Shown here: positions 1 to 42,469 of the stretch, one piece after another
How the letters are laid out: each line of letters opens with the position of its first letter
Numbering within the stretch: position 1 is the stretch's first letter
DNA from: Bedellia somnulentella
Taxonomy: Eukaryota > Arthropoda > Insecta > Lepidoptera > Bedelliidae
Assembly (NCBI GenBank): GCA_963576735.1
Contig: OY755189.1
Span: 4,378,622 to 4,442,621, forward strand
DNA length: 64,000 nt
Reading direction: 5' to 3'
Position numbers and translations under genes: made by a program
The notes under the pieces: generated by a model
The model's input: only the letters and a program-made list of their open reading frames with translations
Databases searched by the model: none
What the model was told of the DNA's origin: nothing

Positions 1-252
1 GTAACATTAAGGGAAAACATCGTGAGGAAACCTATATGGCTGAGATGCACTTATTCATGTGACAGTGTATTCGTATAAAAAAGGTGATAGGCCTGCCCCC
101 TATCACATGAGTACACTGTTCTAGGAAAACGTGGGTATTCTTAAGACCAAGTGACAATTTCACGTGATGTTCAGAAATATAAATAACTCAAAACTCAAAC
201 GTTTATTGCATATCCTCTGCCAACTCCTTTGGTATACGGCGTGAACGTTTGC
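1..252 (+). repeat. SINE-B copy, 5' truncated by the window edge
   Basis: Matches the 3' two thirds of the tRNA-headed repeat seen complete at 55608-55972: the block around gtgaggaaac, the tatcacatgagtacactg segment and the terminal gccaactcc...ggcgtgaacgttt end. The tRNA-like head would lie left of the window. Confidence 0.8.
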
Positions 253-645
253 GTTTTTAGTTAATTTGATTAAAACAATTCAGCTTAACCACCTCCCCGC
301 CCGCGTCCCTCTTATAACGGTGAACTGGTAAGTTTAACTTGTCACTTATTAGTGACAATTATTGCTGGAATAAAATTCACAATAAATTGTGGATTTCAAT
401 GTCATTTTGAATCCTACACCCTACCTGCTCTAACTATATTCAATTTTACAAGTCTCACTACTATAAAATCGCAGAAAGGGTAGCCAGCGATTTGAAAACA
501 AACATGTTCTATGGTAATAAGTTCCCTAAACAAACATTTCCTACCATTAATTTAGTAAGCCCCGGATATTTTTCGCACTGTATAACAATACCAATCACAA
601 AAACATACTTCTAAAAGGGTTCGTAGTAAAAGTATATTGACTTAC

Positions 646-843
646 TTTGAGTGCTGATATGGCGGAAAAATAAGGGGCACCGCTGTATTCCGTGGAACCA
701 CCAATAACACAGATTTTACCAGAATCACCTTTAACAGACCCATTTAAGTCAGGAATAACACTGATGAAATCCGTAACTTGCTGTGAAACTGTACCACTAT
801 TTAATGATAAATAAATTAGCAAATTTATCAAGAATTGAAACAT
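646..843 (-). CDS. Naxd: NAD(P)H-hydrate dehydratase (ATP-dependent), first coding exon only
   Basis: The enzyme of the NAD(P)HX repair pathway uses ATP to dehydrate S-NADHX and S-NADPHX back to NAD(P)H. The exon encodes 66 residues. A hydrophobic start (MFQFLINLLIYL) suggests a signal or mitochondrial targeting segment. It leads into the family's N-terminal signature, GKICVIGGSTEYSGAPYF followed by SAISALK, typical of the ribokinase-like CARKD/NAXD fold. The start is the ATG at 841-843; the only codons upstream in frame before a stop (877-879) are non-ATG. The exon ends phase 0 at a consensus gtaagt donor (641-645). The remaining exons, with the catalytic residues, must lie beyond position 1. 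The gene is transcribed leftward, divergent from muskelin. Family call is confident; subcellular location is inference. Confidence 0.85.
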
Positions 844-1088
844 GGTTAAGCAGTATGCCAGTCGATGTACGGTCAATTAATAACAAATATGCTGATAAAA
901 CTAGTTTGTAGTGAACTGTTAGCAGTTCACACATAAACAAGAAAACAATCACACGAGCAATACTAAAACAATGAAGTCGTACATTGGAGGATCAAATATG
1001 GAAAAAACAATGCGAGATTTAACGCAACACTTATTTATTGTAGCTTTTAGATCAAGCTTTTGTTATTTTAAATATTATATCATGTTGT
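844..1088. other. Upstream region of Naxd
   Basis: AT-rich DNA directly upstream of the Naxd start codon. It must hold the 5'UTR and probably the promoter, but no TATA box or initiator can be singled out. Confidence 0.3.
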
Positions 1089-1342
1089 GATGTATAGTGT
1101 CAGCTTAGAATATCACTACCCCATTTCTTCTCATGGGTGATCGTAAGAGGCGATTAAGGGTATCGGGGCTTTTTAAGAGATTTTTATTGGTTATCGAAGC
1201 TAAGTGATTTTTGGGGGATGCGTTTGGAGACACATTTATTTTACAATCTTTTTCCCACTTAACTTACAAAAATAGCTGAAGATTTTTCTTAATCTGAAGC
1301 TCTGGTTACCCCTTATAGGGATGACTATAGTGACTATATGTA
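1089..1342 (+). repeat. SINE-A copy, diverged full length
   Basis: Head tagtgtcagcttagaatatc, internal gtaagaggcg block and the tail ctctggttacccctta ending near tatatgta match the family consensus seen at 33224-33467. Confidence 0.75.
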
Positions 1343-1444
1343 TTTTTGTGAATATTTCAATATATAACACATGATTTAATTGTAATTATAGATTAAAACT
1401 TAATTAATCTAGTTAAGTACAATATAATACGCACATAACAAATA

Positions 1445-1602
1445 CTCACGGCTTATTTTCCAAAAAAGAGTAGCCAGAGCTTCAGCATTGGAAATTCCTC
1501 AGAGCCACTTTTTAAAGTTGGTTAGAGAAAACACTATCAAATAAAATGACGGTTGATGATATCTCCGCCACATCGCCCAGCAATCTTTTAAAGCCCGTAG
1601 TA
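1445..1602 (-). repeat. SINE-A copy, diverged and 5' truncated
   Basis: Starts with the reverse-complement tail (atactcacggct) and runs through gtagccagagcttcag and cacatcgccca; it ends before the family head. Confidence 0.65.
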
Positions 1603-1925
1603 CTAAATCGCCAATGCAATATGAGTGTGTAAATTACACAATAAAAAAAACTGTTACATTCTAACCTAATATAAGTTAACATAATTTGATATTCATATAA
1701 ATAAAATACTATGACTATTTAGAAGAACTTACTACACTCACGGCCAGTGGCGTGGCGTGCCGTGGCGGGGCCCCGTATAAATATTTGTTCAGGAGTTCTC
1801 TGAAAAGGGGAAAAGTTTTTCACTTAAGAAAAATAATGTTGAAATAAAATTAAAGATGTTTTTATCTGTCAATTATTAAATATTTTTTAAACAATTTAAA
1901 TTAAATTAAGCTATCCTATAATGTA
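1603..1925. other. No recognisable gene
   Basis: AT-rich sequence with a small GC-rich patch (about 1740-1775). I see neither an open frame nor one of the local repeat families. Confidence 0.4.
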
Positions 1926-2217
1926 AATCTTTTTGTTCATGAAATCTCATGTGGGGATTATTACTAATAAATAAAGGAAAGAAAAATTTTTCGACACAGG
2001 CGGGAATCGAACCCGCGACCTCGGCTATACGCCCCGACGCGACGCTCTGCCAATTGAGCCACCCCGTGTCAATGGCTGCCAGCGCGAAATTCTTCTATCC
2101 TTTATTTCTTTTACACGTTTAAGTAGTGTTTGCGTTTCCTACCTCCGAATTTTAACTAATTCGGAAGTAGTATTTCCCGCCTGTGTCGAAATTTTTCTTT
2201 CCTTTATTTATTAGTAA
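1925..2217 (-). repeat. Foldback repeat carrying a tRNA-like module (family D)
   Basis: Bounded by inverted repeats of about 44 bp: 1960-2005 (ttactaataaataaagg through cgacacaggcggg) and its reverse complement at 2173-2217. Positions 1993-2070, minus strand, form a tRNA-like sequence with complementary GACACGG/CTGTGTC acceptor arms, an A-box-like TGGCTCAATTGG and the B-box GGTTCGATTCC. Related copies lie at 17828-18115 and 63840-64000, so this is a mobile repeat rather than a single tRNA gene. Confidence 0.65.
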
Positions 2218-3044
2218 GCTATCCTATTTCGGGTTTTTTAATTCATTTATAATAACAAAAACAGAAATACAAGTATTATTCAATTTACTTCATGGCCCAG
2301 GGGCCCCGTTAACTGATACGGAAGATAACGGTAGCTACGCCCCTGCTCACACCATCGCCATTAGCTCCCAATGATGGTAGCAGAGACTTTCGACCGTCAC
2401 TATAAAAATTCGCTCACATTATGTCTCCACCCAATCAACCTAAATAAAATATTGTTTTTTGTAATAAGAATTGTTAAATTTTAATACAAATATTTACAAT
2501 TATGGTTTAAAAATTAAATTAAAACTAAATATATATACATTACAAACGAAAAATTTCGTGAAATTCATCGTTGTCGGTGTAGGGTAACGTGCCCATTATG
2601 CTAGCAGCAAAGATATTAAACTATACTTTAATGTCTTTGGCTAGCAGCATTCCCTCTTTGGATGGCCAAGGCCCAAGCTAATGCGTTGGCCGAGGTAGCT
2701 GCCAGCTCCGGGATCACCACACACTTCCACAAGGCGAGCGGACAGTAAATAAAATTTAATTTGTTAAATGAATTATAAATGGAAAGTAGAGGCTCAAAAT
2801 AATTTTCGTTTGTTTAAATTATTATCTAAATAATAAATTTTTTAATTTGTGTTATGTTATCTGTGTGTAATATAATATAAATCTTAAATAAACTGGTGTT
2901 ATTTACTTCTTTCTTTATTTTTTAGTCTCTTGTTCTCCGTTCGTATTCTGGGTTCTATTTTTTTATGTCCTAAAAAAGGGAATAAAACTAACGATACGTA
3001 ACGTTACAATGTAAGTACAACACATAAAACAAAAAAATACATTT
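2218..3044. other. Unassigned intergenic stretch
   Basis: Contains a GC-richer island (about 2290-2390) and a second block (2570-2740) that do not match any other sequence in the window. The short frames show no domain. I cannot say what it is. Confidence 0.35.
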
Positions 3045-3405
3045 GTACAACCGTTATCCCCGAAAAGGTTGTCTCAGATACTAATACTTCTGATTCTTCT
3101 GAAAATCATGTGACATTGTCACCTGGTGTTCAGATTATCCACGTTTTGCTTGGACAGTAGACTCACGTGGGGGCAGGGAGCAGGCCTATAGCCGTTTTGT
3201 ACGAATACACTGACACATGACTAAGTAGAACTCAGCCATGTGGGTTTCTTCACGATATTTTCCCTCACCGTTAACAACCGTGATAAATTAAACACTCATA
3301 TGTCTTAGAAAATCCAAATTGTTGTAGGCCTGACACGGGATTTGTTTGAACCATCATCGTCTGCACGATAAGCGGTGTTCTACCCACTGATCCATCACAA
3401 TATTA
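3045..3405 (-). repeat. SINE-B copy, near full length
   Basis: Runs from the 3' end (gttatccccgaaaagg) to the tRNA-like head, which reads here as ggtgttctacccactgatcc on the plus strand. Confidence 0.8.
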
Positions 3406-3423
3406 GTTTTAAATTATTCACAT

Positions 3424-3600
3424 ACTTACGAATATAAATCCCAGGCAAGGGTAGCATGAGTTTTGGATTTTAAAAAAACTCAGCCACTTTTTTAAGTTGT
3501 GTGGGAAAAAGATTGTAAAGTAAAGGGTCTTCAACCGCATCGCTCAAAAATCATTTAATAGCCCTAATACTCTCAGCCACCTCTTGCAAAGACCAACAGA
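3424..3600 (-). repeat. SINE-A copy, diverged
   Basis: Tail cttacgaatataaatccc, then aagggtagc, cagccactttttt and caaccgcatcgc. The head is lost. Confidence 0.65.
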
Positions 3601-3673
3601 AGAAATTGAGGCTCGTGCTATTCTTAGCCAACTGTCGCCAAACCAAAATGCATACGTGGCGAAAAGAAAAAAA

Positions 3674-3790
3674 ATCATTAGTCGTAGTAGTCCAGGCGGT
3701 CACCCATCCGAGTACTAGACACAACTGACGTTGCTTAATTTCGGTGATCGCACGAGAAACGATGCATTCAATGTGCCAAGAACGTTAGGC
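3674..3790 (-). rRNA. 5S rRNA-like copy (probable pseudogene or 5S-derived repeat)
   Basis: The minus strand carries the most conserved interior of eukaryotic 5S rRNA: CGATCACCGAAATTAAGCA (box A region) and GGATGGGTGACCGCCTGG (box C), at the usual spacing and in a unit of about 117 nt, followed by a T run at 3666-3673 that could terminate Pol III. The two ends, which should pair to form helix I, are poorly complementary and the middle deviates from the insect consensus. It is therefore more likely a dispersed 5S pseudogene or the head of a 5S-derived SINE than a working gene. Confidence 0.7.
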
Positions 3791-3829
3791 ACGACACGCT
3801 GTTGCATGTCTAGGTATAGGTACATTCAC

Positions 3830-4265
3830 AGTGTTATGTATAGACGATACTAATAGTTGTATTCAACATAGAATACTATAGAACTGAACGTTAAATAAGT
3901 AGGCAGTACGTATCTAAGAACGAGTTGGAAATTAGTGAGATTCAATCACGCACTGAATAGCTAAACAAACAACGTCATTAACTGAGTATACAAATATAAT
4001 GCATTGCCATCGCTATCTAATGCTACAGCGTGCTAACTTGAACATACTTATACTGAGCTGAGAGTTGCACCATGCATAAACTGAGCCAAACTGAGAAATA
4101 GCCTTCACTGTGATCAGTTGATAATACAATTCACCATAAATTATCATATAATTAACTGCGTATACACTTGCACTGAGTTGATAGCTACGTAGTGCCTGAT
4201 CTGAGCTGAGCTGAGCTGAGCAGTCGCCTCCACCTCCCCTTATAGCGACCCCGTACCACGCACGT
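3830..4265. other. Intergenic stretch flanking the minisatellite
   Basis: No gene seen. Short ctgagctgag runs near 4030-4090 and 4198-4222 look like eroded outliers of the adjoining 12-bp minisatellite. Confidence 0.4.
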
Positions 4266-4269
4266 GTTG

Positions 4270-4765
4270 GCAGAACACTAACTCTGAGCCTGAGCAAATT
4301 ACTGAGCCAATCACTGAGCCTAGCACTGAGCTAGTCACTGAGCTAATTACTGAGCCTATCACTGAGCTTAGCACTGAGTTAATCATTGACCCAATTACTG
4401 AGCCAACCACTGAGCCTATCACTGAGCTAAGCACTGAGTTAATCATTGACCCAATTACTGAGCCAACCACTGAGCCTATCACTGAGCTTAGCACTGAGCT
4501 AATCATTGACCCAATTACTGAGCCAACCACTGAGCCTATCACTGAGCTAATCACTGACCCAATTACTGAGCCAACCACTGAGCCTATCACTGAGCTAATC
4601 ACTGACCCAATTACTGAGCCAACCACTGAGCCTATCACTGAGCTTAGCACTGAGTTAATCATTGACCCCATTACTGAGTCAACCACTGAGCCTATCACTG
4701 AGCTTAGCACTGAGTTAATCATTGACCCAATTACTGAGTCAACCACTGAGCCTATCACTGAGCAA
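4270..4765. repeat. 12-bp minisatellite with higher-order structure
   Basis: About 40 copies of a cactgagcctat / aattactgagcc type 12-mer. They are arranged in higher-order blocks of 60 to 84 bp that recur almost unchanged. Because the unit is a multiple of 3 the array is open in the minus frame, giving a 176-codon translation of G-S-V-I repeats, which I take as an artefact of the repeat. Confidence 0.9.
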
Positions 4766-5076
4766 AACAACTCCGAAACATCATTAGACGAGGCTTAAAT
4801 GTAACATAAACTGAGATATATAGCTTTGCTGATCAGATGACAGTTTTCAGGTAAATAATGAACCAATGTATACGTTTCCATCATTTGTAGGATATAAGTA
4901 GATTAATCGAGACACACATCACACTTAAATTGTATGGGCTTACAATAAGTAAGTACGTGAAACTGTTTTATCACACAATATTAACACAAAATTAAAAATA
5001 CAATGATTAAAGGTTTAAAGTAAAAAGATTCATAAAAACTCACCTGATTTCTTACGAAAGCAAGTTCACTCACAAA

Positions 5077-5388
5077 CTATATAGAGATTACTACGTAGTT
5101 CACTCCGTAGCGTCTACTAGTCGACTGCTCGGTCGGTGTCGGTGGCGAGGCGAAGACAGGTAAGGTAAATTCCCCAGCGGGAAGTTCCTTATAACATCGC
5201 ATTGTAGGACGCACAGGTGTCAAGGGTATTCCCCAAAATATATGAACTACATTCTGCACTAGGTCCATACTATTGAGGGCTTCCCCGTAACATTCAACTA
5301 GCGAAAATAGGAATCGCGATACTACTTTCGCGACACCAACACTAGAAAGCCTTATTGACACTGGCAGATTATTAACATAATTTGCCAT
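5077..5388 (-). CDS. Hypothetical protein, 103 codons
   Basis: Open frame starting at the ATG at 5386-5388 and ending at 5077. Composition is non-repetitive and protein-like, with a central hydrophobic/aromatic stretch (VVSRFLFSLVECYGE) and a C-terminal Pro/Thr/Ser-rich part. I recognise no family. It sits between the minisatellite and the hAT-like element, divergent from muskelin. It could be a first exon, a decayed gene or chance. Kept because it begins with ATG and does not overlap any identified repeat. Confidence 0.3.
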   Translation of the reverse strand: MANYVNNLPVSIRLSSVGVAKVVSRFLFSLVECYGEALNSMDLVQNVVHIFWGIPLTPVRPTMRCYKELPAGEFTLPVFASPPTPTEQSTSRRYGVNYVVISI

Positions 5389-5426
5389 GATTGTAAAAAA
5401 GCAACTATCAATATTTATTTTATTTT

Positions 5427-5434
5427 GTCAGTTC
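5427..5434. repeat. Left 8-bp target site duplication (gtcagttc)
   Basis: Identical to 6363-6370 on the far side of the hAT-like element. Confidence 0.85.
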
Positions 5435-6362
5435 TAGGCATGGGCGTTTTCGTTATTTAACGCAAACGGTTACATAGCCGATATATAGTTATCATATCGA
5501 TATGGAAAACCGTTTTTAGATATCGATATCAGTGGAATAGTTTTTGCTATCGTCAATTGGTTAATTAGTTTTAATTTAAGTTTTGTAAACGACCTTGAAA
5601 CAAAAACGCATGCAATTACCAAGATATATTTTATCAGTTTAGTTAAGAGGTCCCTCCCTTCCCTTAGTTACAATAGTAAATCATGGCGATTTTCCTTCAT
5701 GGTTAAAAAGGCTTAGGACTAGCAGAAAAGTTGTATGAATTTATTATTAATGCGAATATGTGTATTTATTATTAATGCATGTGTAAAGTAACGATAGTGT
5801 AACAAAAATGATACATGATTAGCTCAGGTAACTTTACTGGCGCATTTAAAAATCGACATATTTACTACTATTTCAAAAACTTGCACACACTTAAAAACTA
5901 TTGTCTCTTAAACACTATTTATTCACAATGAATGTACATAGAACAAAAACCTTTTTTTAAAATTTTGCACTATATGAATATGAAAATTTAAGTCAACAAA
6001 CTCAAACACACAAATAAATAACCCGTGATATCGGGTAAAACGCGCGCCAAAACTAAACAACAAAATGTGTAAGTTAAAGTAATAACTAAAGATATTCGCT
6101 TCATCTCTTTCACAACGCAAACGTTTTATATAGTTAGAAAGAGATGGAGCGAATATCAAACGGATGCGGTTCGATGGTTATGGTTTGCGCTTCGTTTGTC
6201 ATATCGTTTTCTTTTACGTATCGATGTCTGGCGGGCGGTTTTGGTTTTTGTTGATAGCATAGTTTTGAAATATCGGATATGTACTTTATAGATATCGATA
6301 TGATATGATATGTAACTGATATCCGTTATTAGTTACGTTTTGATATATCGAACTCATGCCTA
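5435..6362. mobile_element. Non-autonomous hAT-like DNA transposon
   Basis: Terminal inverted repeats taggcatg...catgccta, subterminal ATCGATAT-rich inverted sequences, and flanking perfect 8-bp duplications (gtcagttc) are the hAT superfamily signature. At 928 bp with no transposase frame it depends on a partner. It lies 141 bp upstream of the last base before the muskelin start region, so it replaces or separates the upstream promoter DNA. Confidence 0.8.
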
Positions 6363-6370
6363 GTCAGTTC
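6363..6370. repeat. Right 8-bp target site duplication (gtcagttc)
   Basis: Second copy of the hAT-type duplication, pairing with 5427-5434. Confidence 0.85.
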
Positions 6371-6511
6371 AAGTTCAGTCAAATATCAAATCAATCCATT
6401 CAATTATTCAACTTTGAATTTTATTTATTTATTTCGAAGTTTCACACTAGAAATAACAATTGCAAAATTTAATTGCTATTTTTATTACTGAACAAGCAGA
6501 CAATCGTAATT
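6371..6511 (+). promoter_or_regulatory. Presumed muskelin 5'UTR / proximal promoter
   Basis: The only non-transposon DNA between the hAT-like element and the muskelin ATG. It is AT-rich with several tcaaat/tcaatc motifs and no clear TATA box. The role is inferred from position only. Confidence 0.35.
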
Positions 6512-38633
<32,122 letters not shown>

Positions 38634-38699
38634 TAAAAAATAGTTTTTTGTATTGTATCTGTAATCTGGTTTTGAAATAGGAGCAGATCGATTGTGGTA

Positions 38700-38765
38700 T
38701 TATCTTTACGGTACTTCCGACCTAGTACTGTACCTCCGCTAGCCGATGTCACTTCGTTGGTCGTT
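38700..38765 (+). repeat. Duplicate of muskelin terminal exon 3' end
   Basis: ggtacttccgacctagtact to gccgatgtcacttcgttggt repeats 38572-38622 almost exactly; a shorter third copy (gagtactgtacctccgctag) is at 39280-39300. Confidence 0.88.
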
Positions 38766-38819
38766 CGTGGTATCTGTGGCTTTGAAATGTAAGCAAATGA
38801 GATTATGGTGTTGTCACAA

Positions 38820-39275
38820 TATAATAATAATAAAAGATTTTATTTGTCTTTAACACATACAACAAAAAAAAAATGGTGACATGACAACAAACAATAAGAA
38901 AGAAGTATTAACAAAGCGAACAATAGCATATAACAGCAAAATAAAAGACAAAATGGTACAGAGCTCGGTCTATCCACTACAAGCAGATAGCTCCGATTTT
39001 CAGCTCCGACCAAACCTTAAGACTACTTACACTTAAAACTAACTTAGAACTAATTTCTATACACATGCACTCGCATACACACACACACACACACATCCAC
39101 ACACAGACACCACGCGCATAGTCTTAGCCTAGAGCTAATTTATATACATTATTTAGATCTCTTCACATATTATAGAAGAATATAATATAAATAACAATCA
39201 ATATAAATACCAATAATGAAAGCCACGTACATACTTTCATAACAATATAATGCATAAATAGATAGAATATATCTG
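38820..39275 (-). mobile_element. Probable 5'-truncated LINE tail
   Basis: Begins with ataataataataaaag and attttatttgtctttaacac, the reverse complement of a common non-LTR 3' end; contains a (CA)n run at 39076-39094. Lies between the second and third copies of the muskelin terminal-exon duplicate. Confidence 0.5.
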
Positions 39276-39319
39276 ATCGAGTACTGTACCTCCGCTAGCA
39301 TATGTTAATCTCTTAGTCG

Positions 39320-41290
39320 ATTTCAATAAAATACTGGAGGGAAAATAGTAGAGAATTATAACATAACTTATATCCGATATAGTAGGTGCCAATTTACTAA
39401 ACTTTACCTATTGTAATATTTAAGATATTTCATCAAATTATTGAAGTGTCAAATATGGTTGTGTTCCAACTGTAAAAACAGTCTATAACGAAATGAGGTT
39501 GTTCTATTGTTAATTGAAGAGCCCCTTATATGGTTCCACGGCAGAATTAAAGGGTGCTCAAAAAGGTAATAAAAAAAGTGATTTATTATGTTTTCTCATA
39601 GTTCTGCAATATATCGACTATCTTTAATATTGACAAGTACGGCGAGAACTGCCATAAATATAAACCGTAAACTTCAAAATGTCTTACATACATAAAATTA
39701 CACATACTTATTACGTAATATTACGACTATAATCCCACGACGGGTAGTAAGAACTTCAGAATAATCGGATTGATGGCAACTGAACATAGTGCGCACACTT
39801 TTTTACTATTTTTAACGATAGGTGTTTTTTACTATTGTAAATAAATTTGTAAGACAAGTCGTTTAAAAATGCAATGCCAAATAATGTAATTGTGTCCAAT
39901 TTTCACAAGGCAATTGCCATTTGCATAGAATTCAGTTTGTTTTCTATAGCTTGTCTCTCACAGTGCATCGTTCAGTAAAATTTCGTTTTTAATGTATGGC
40001 AAATAAATACAGGCACAGTTAGAGTGAGTAATTGTATATTTTGATGGTATCCTGTTTATTTTGTTTTAAATATGCTATCTGTACGTAGTAAACTATTTTA
40101 ATGGATGTAACGAAACACAAGAAAATTCCAATCCAACCTAAGGGCTAGTACACAAAACTGCGAGGCGACGCGAGGCGATGCGAATTTCTTTATTATTCAG
40201 CAGGAAATTCTTATCGCATAGCAGTGTGTACAATCCCTAACCAAAACAGTATTGCATCTCGGAAGATACATCCAATCTAAACAAGGTACCTAATCAATAT
40301 GCAAATCTGTCTTATTAATGTATGTTTAATGTGTAAATTTTATCAAGTATAATTTTGTTTCTATTTCAATCATAAATATTATGTTAAAAGCTTTTGTTAT
40401 TATTAAGCAGTTTTGCGATATGAATGTAAATATGTTTACTGTCTGTGATACAAGACGTAAAGTTGATAGTCACTAGATTTTATTTGAACTTAATTTATTA
40501 ATTATGTGCTTAAAGAGACTAAACATTTAACATTGTAACTATGTTTTGATTATGTTAGTTGTAGAATTTTAATATGACTAATATTATGTAAATATTACAT
40601 TGTGAGAATTTTAAACTGTTATTTCATTATTAAAACTAAAATAACTGTATTGCATTTTACATTTAGAAATACTTCCGATTTTTGTAATTTTAAATGACTA
40701 TTGTGTATGTTACTAACGCTTTTAATTAACCAAGTGAAGTTATTATGATTTGTGATTGTTGAGACCAGTGTATTGTTACACTTATTATATTGTTTTATTA
40801 CATATATTTTGTGTTTTCATTTTAACTAGAGTTTGTCCAGTGATGGAAATAATAAATCCCGCGAATCGAACTAGATCCCCTAAGGATTTGAAGACGGCTG
40901 CTTTGCCGATAGACCACGAAGGCAGGGACAAGAGAGAAGAGTTTTTATAAAATGAATCTAGAATTTATCAATTCATAAAATTATATCAAAATGAAAGGGA
41001 TATATAAACTTTGTTACATATATCAAACTAGAAGCAAATCGGTTCCACTAAATGAGCTTCAATTTACAAAATGAGTGCTAATCGCGTGACAGTTGCTTTT
41101 TGACCTTTGCCTAAAACAAATCTGCGCCTTTTTTTCAAAATATGTTAAAACTATTCCAGTAAAGTCAAGAAAATTTACAATGAATCGTATTTTCAGTAAA
41201 TAGAAAATCTACGTCCTAAATAAACTCTGGTTATAAAAACTTGAAAACGATGTAAACAACGAAGAGTAAACTTTTGTTTTTAAGAGTCAC
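39320..41290. other. Intergenic, no gene recognised
   Basis: AT-rich 2-kb stretch. A possible eroded MITE end (agggctagtacacaaaactg) at 40140 has a partial inverted partner near 40235. Nothing else seen. Confidence 0.45.
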
Positions 41291-41690
41291 TAAGGCTGCG
41301 TCCCCAGTAGGCAAACTGTTAGCCGCCGACTAAGTTAGCGGCGTATCGGTTTAGTACGCCCTTCCATATTTTTCAAATGGAGTGTTCACAGTTTGCTAGT
41401 TTTGCACTCACTGTACGCAGTTTGCAGCGTTACGCGCGCCGACTACCTTAGTGAGCGGCCGACTCCCACCAAAACTGGTTCCAGTCGGCGGCGGCGATTG
41501 GTTGTTCGCCGGGCGTAGTGACTCAATTATATAATTATTATAATTCAGTCGGTCGGCTAAACTCTTACAGTTTGCTTGCGACGCACGAAAATTGATTTGA
41601 GTCTGCAGCTGACTCAAATTTCAGTTCGCTGCAAATTTGCGGCTCACTCTGTCGGCGGCTAACAGTTTGCCTACTGGGGACGCAGCCTAA
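41291..41690. mobile_element. Harbinger-like MITE
   Basis: 394 bp (41294-41687) with inverted repeats of at least 36 bp (ggctgcgtccccagtaggca ... and its complement ending acgcagcc) flanked by TAA on both sides (41291-41293, 41688-41690), the 3-bp TWA duplication typical of PIF/Harbinger. Confidence 0.78.
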
Positions 41691-41944
41691 GGGCCGGCGC
41701 TGACTGCCGGCATGGCATGGCAAAGGATTTCGGTACAGATATAGCATTTTTAATCTTATTACCATGCCTATAGAATTCATTTTGACACAACGATGCCGAG
41801 GGAAGCCGCGGTAGGACAGAACGTCGACATCGTTGTGTCAATATGAAGTAAAATGAATTCTTTACTCATGGTAATAAGATTAGAAATGCTATATCTGTAC
41901 CGAAATCCTTTGCCATGCCATTCCGGCAGTCAGCGCTGGCCCTT
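41690..41944. mobile_element. Long-hairpin MITE immediately adjoining the first MITE
   Basis: Two arms of about 105 bp (agggccggcgctgactgccg ... and complement) around a 40-nt loop, flanked by TA. Nearly the whole element would fold into one hairpin. TA flanks fit a Tc1/mariner-type element. Confidence 0.75.
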
Positions 41945-41967
41945 ATGCATACATAATACATACCTAT

Positions 41968-42290
41968 ACTGTATATGATATACACGCCGTTAGTTCCCAT
42001 TGCGGTAGGCAGAGACTATCGATCGCCATTTTGTGCGATCCTGGCAAACCTCTCTAGCTTCGTCCACATCCATCAATCTTTTCATACATGCTCTTCATAC
42101 TTTGGACACCTGACTTTTTTAAACACATTCTCTATTTGGTCCAAATAAGTCCTAGGGGTCTTCCTCTACTAACATTACCTTCCACATTGGCTTTATAGAT
42201 CTCTTTCACCAATTTCAGTCACCAGTCATCCATCCTCTCTTTGTGCTCAAACCATTTCAACATTGCTTATTCCATCTTTTTTACAATATG
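41968..42290 (-). mobile_element. RTE-type LINE, 3'-end copy
   Basis: cacgccgttagttcccattg, gactatcgatcgccattttg, then the reverse complement of the LINE C-terminal coding end. Faces away from the long copy that follows. Confidence 0.8.
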
Positions 42291-42469
42291 ATTTTTTACA
42301 TTATCAGTTTGTATTGTGTACTCGTATTTATGTGTATTCAGTCTTTTTTATTGAAAACTGATCAATATTAATCGTGACAAACTACGTACAAAATTTATCA
42401 ATTTAAATGCGTATACTACAACTATATTTTTTGACAAATTATCAGATTTATTTCCCTTGCTTATCGTGG

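Noticed and set aside
1993..2070. Functional tRNA gene
   Set aside because: Part of a repeat family with other copies in the window and an irregular anticodon arm.
4240..4770. 176-codon open frame on the minus strand
   Set aside because: It is a translation of the 12-bp minisatellite; any multiple-of-3 repeat stays open, so this is not evidence of a gene.
40756..40950. 64-codon plus-strand frame
   Set aside because: AT-rich, no domain, and no splice or context support; could be chance.
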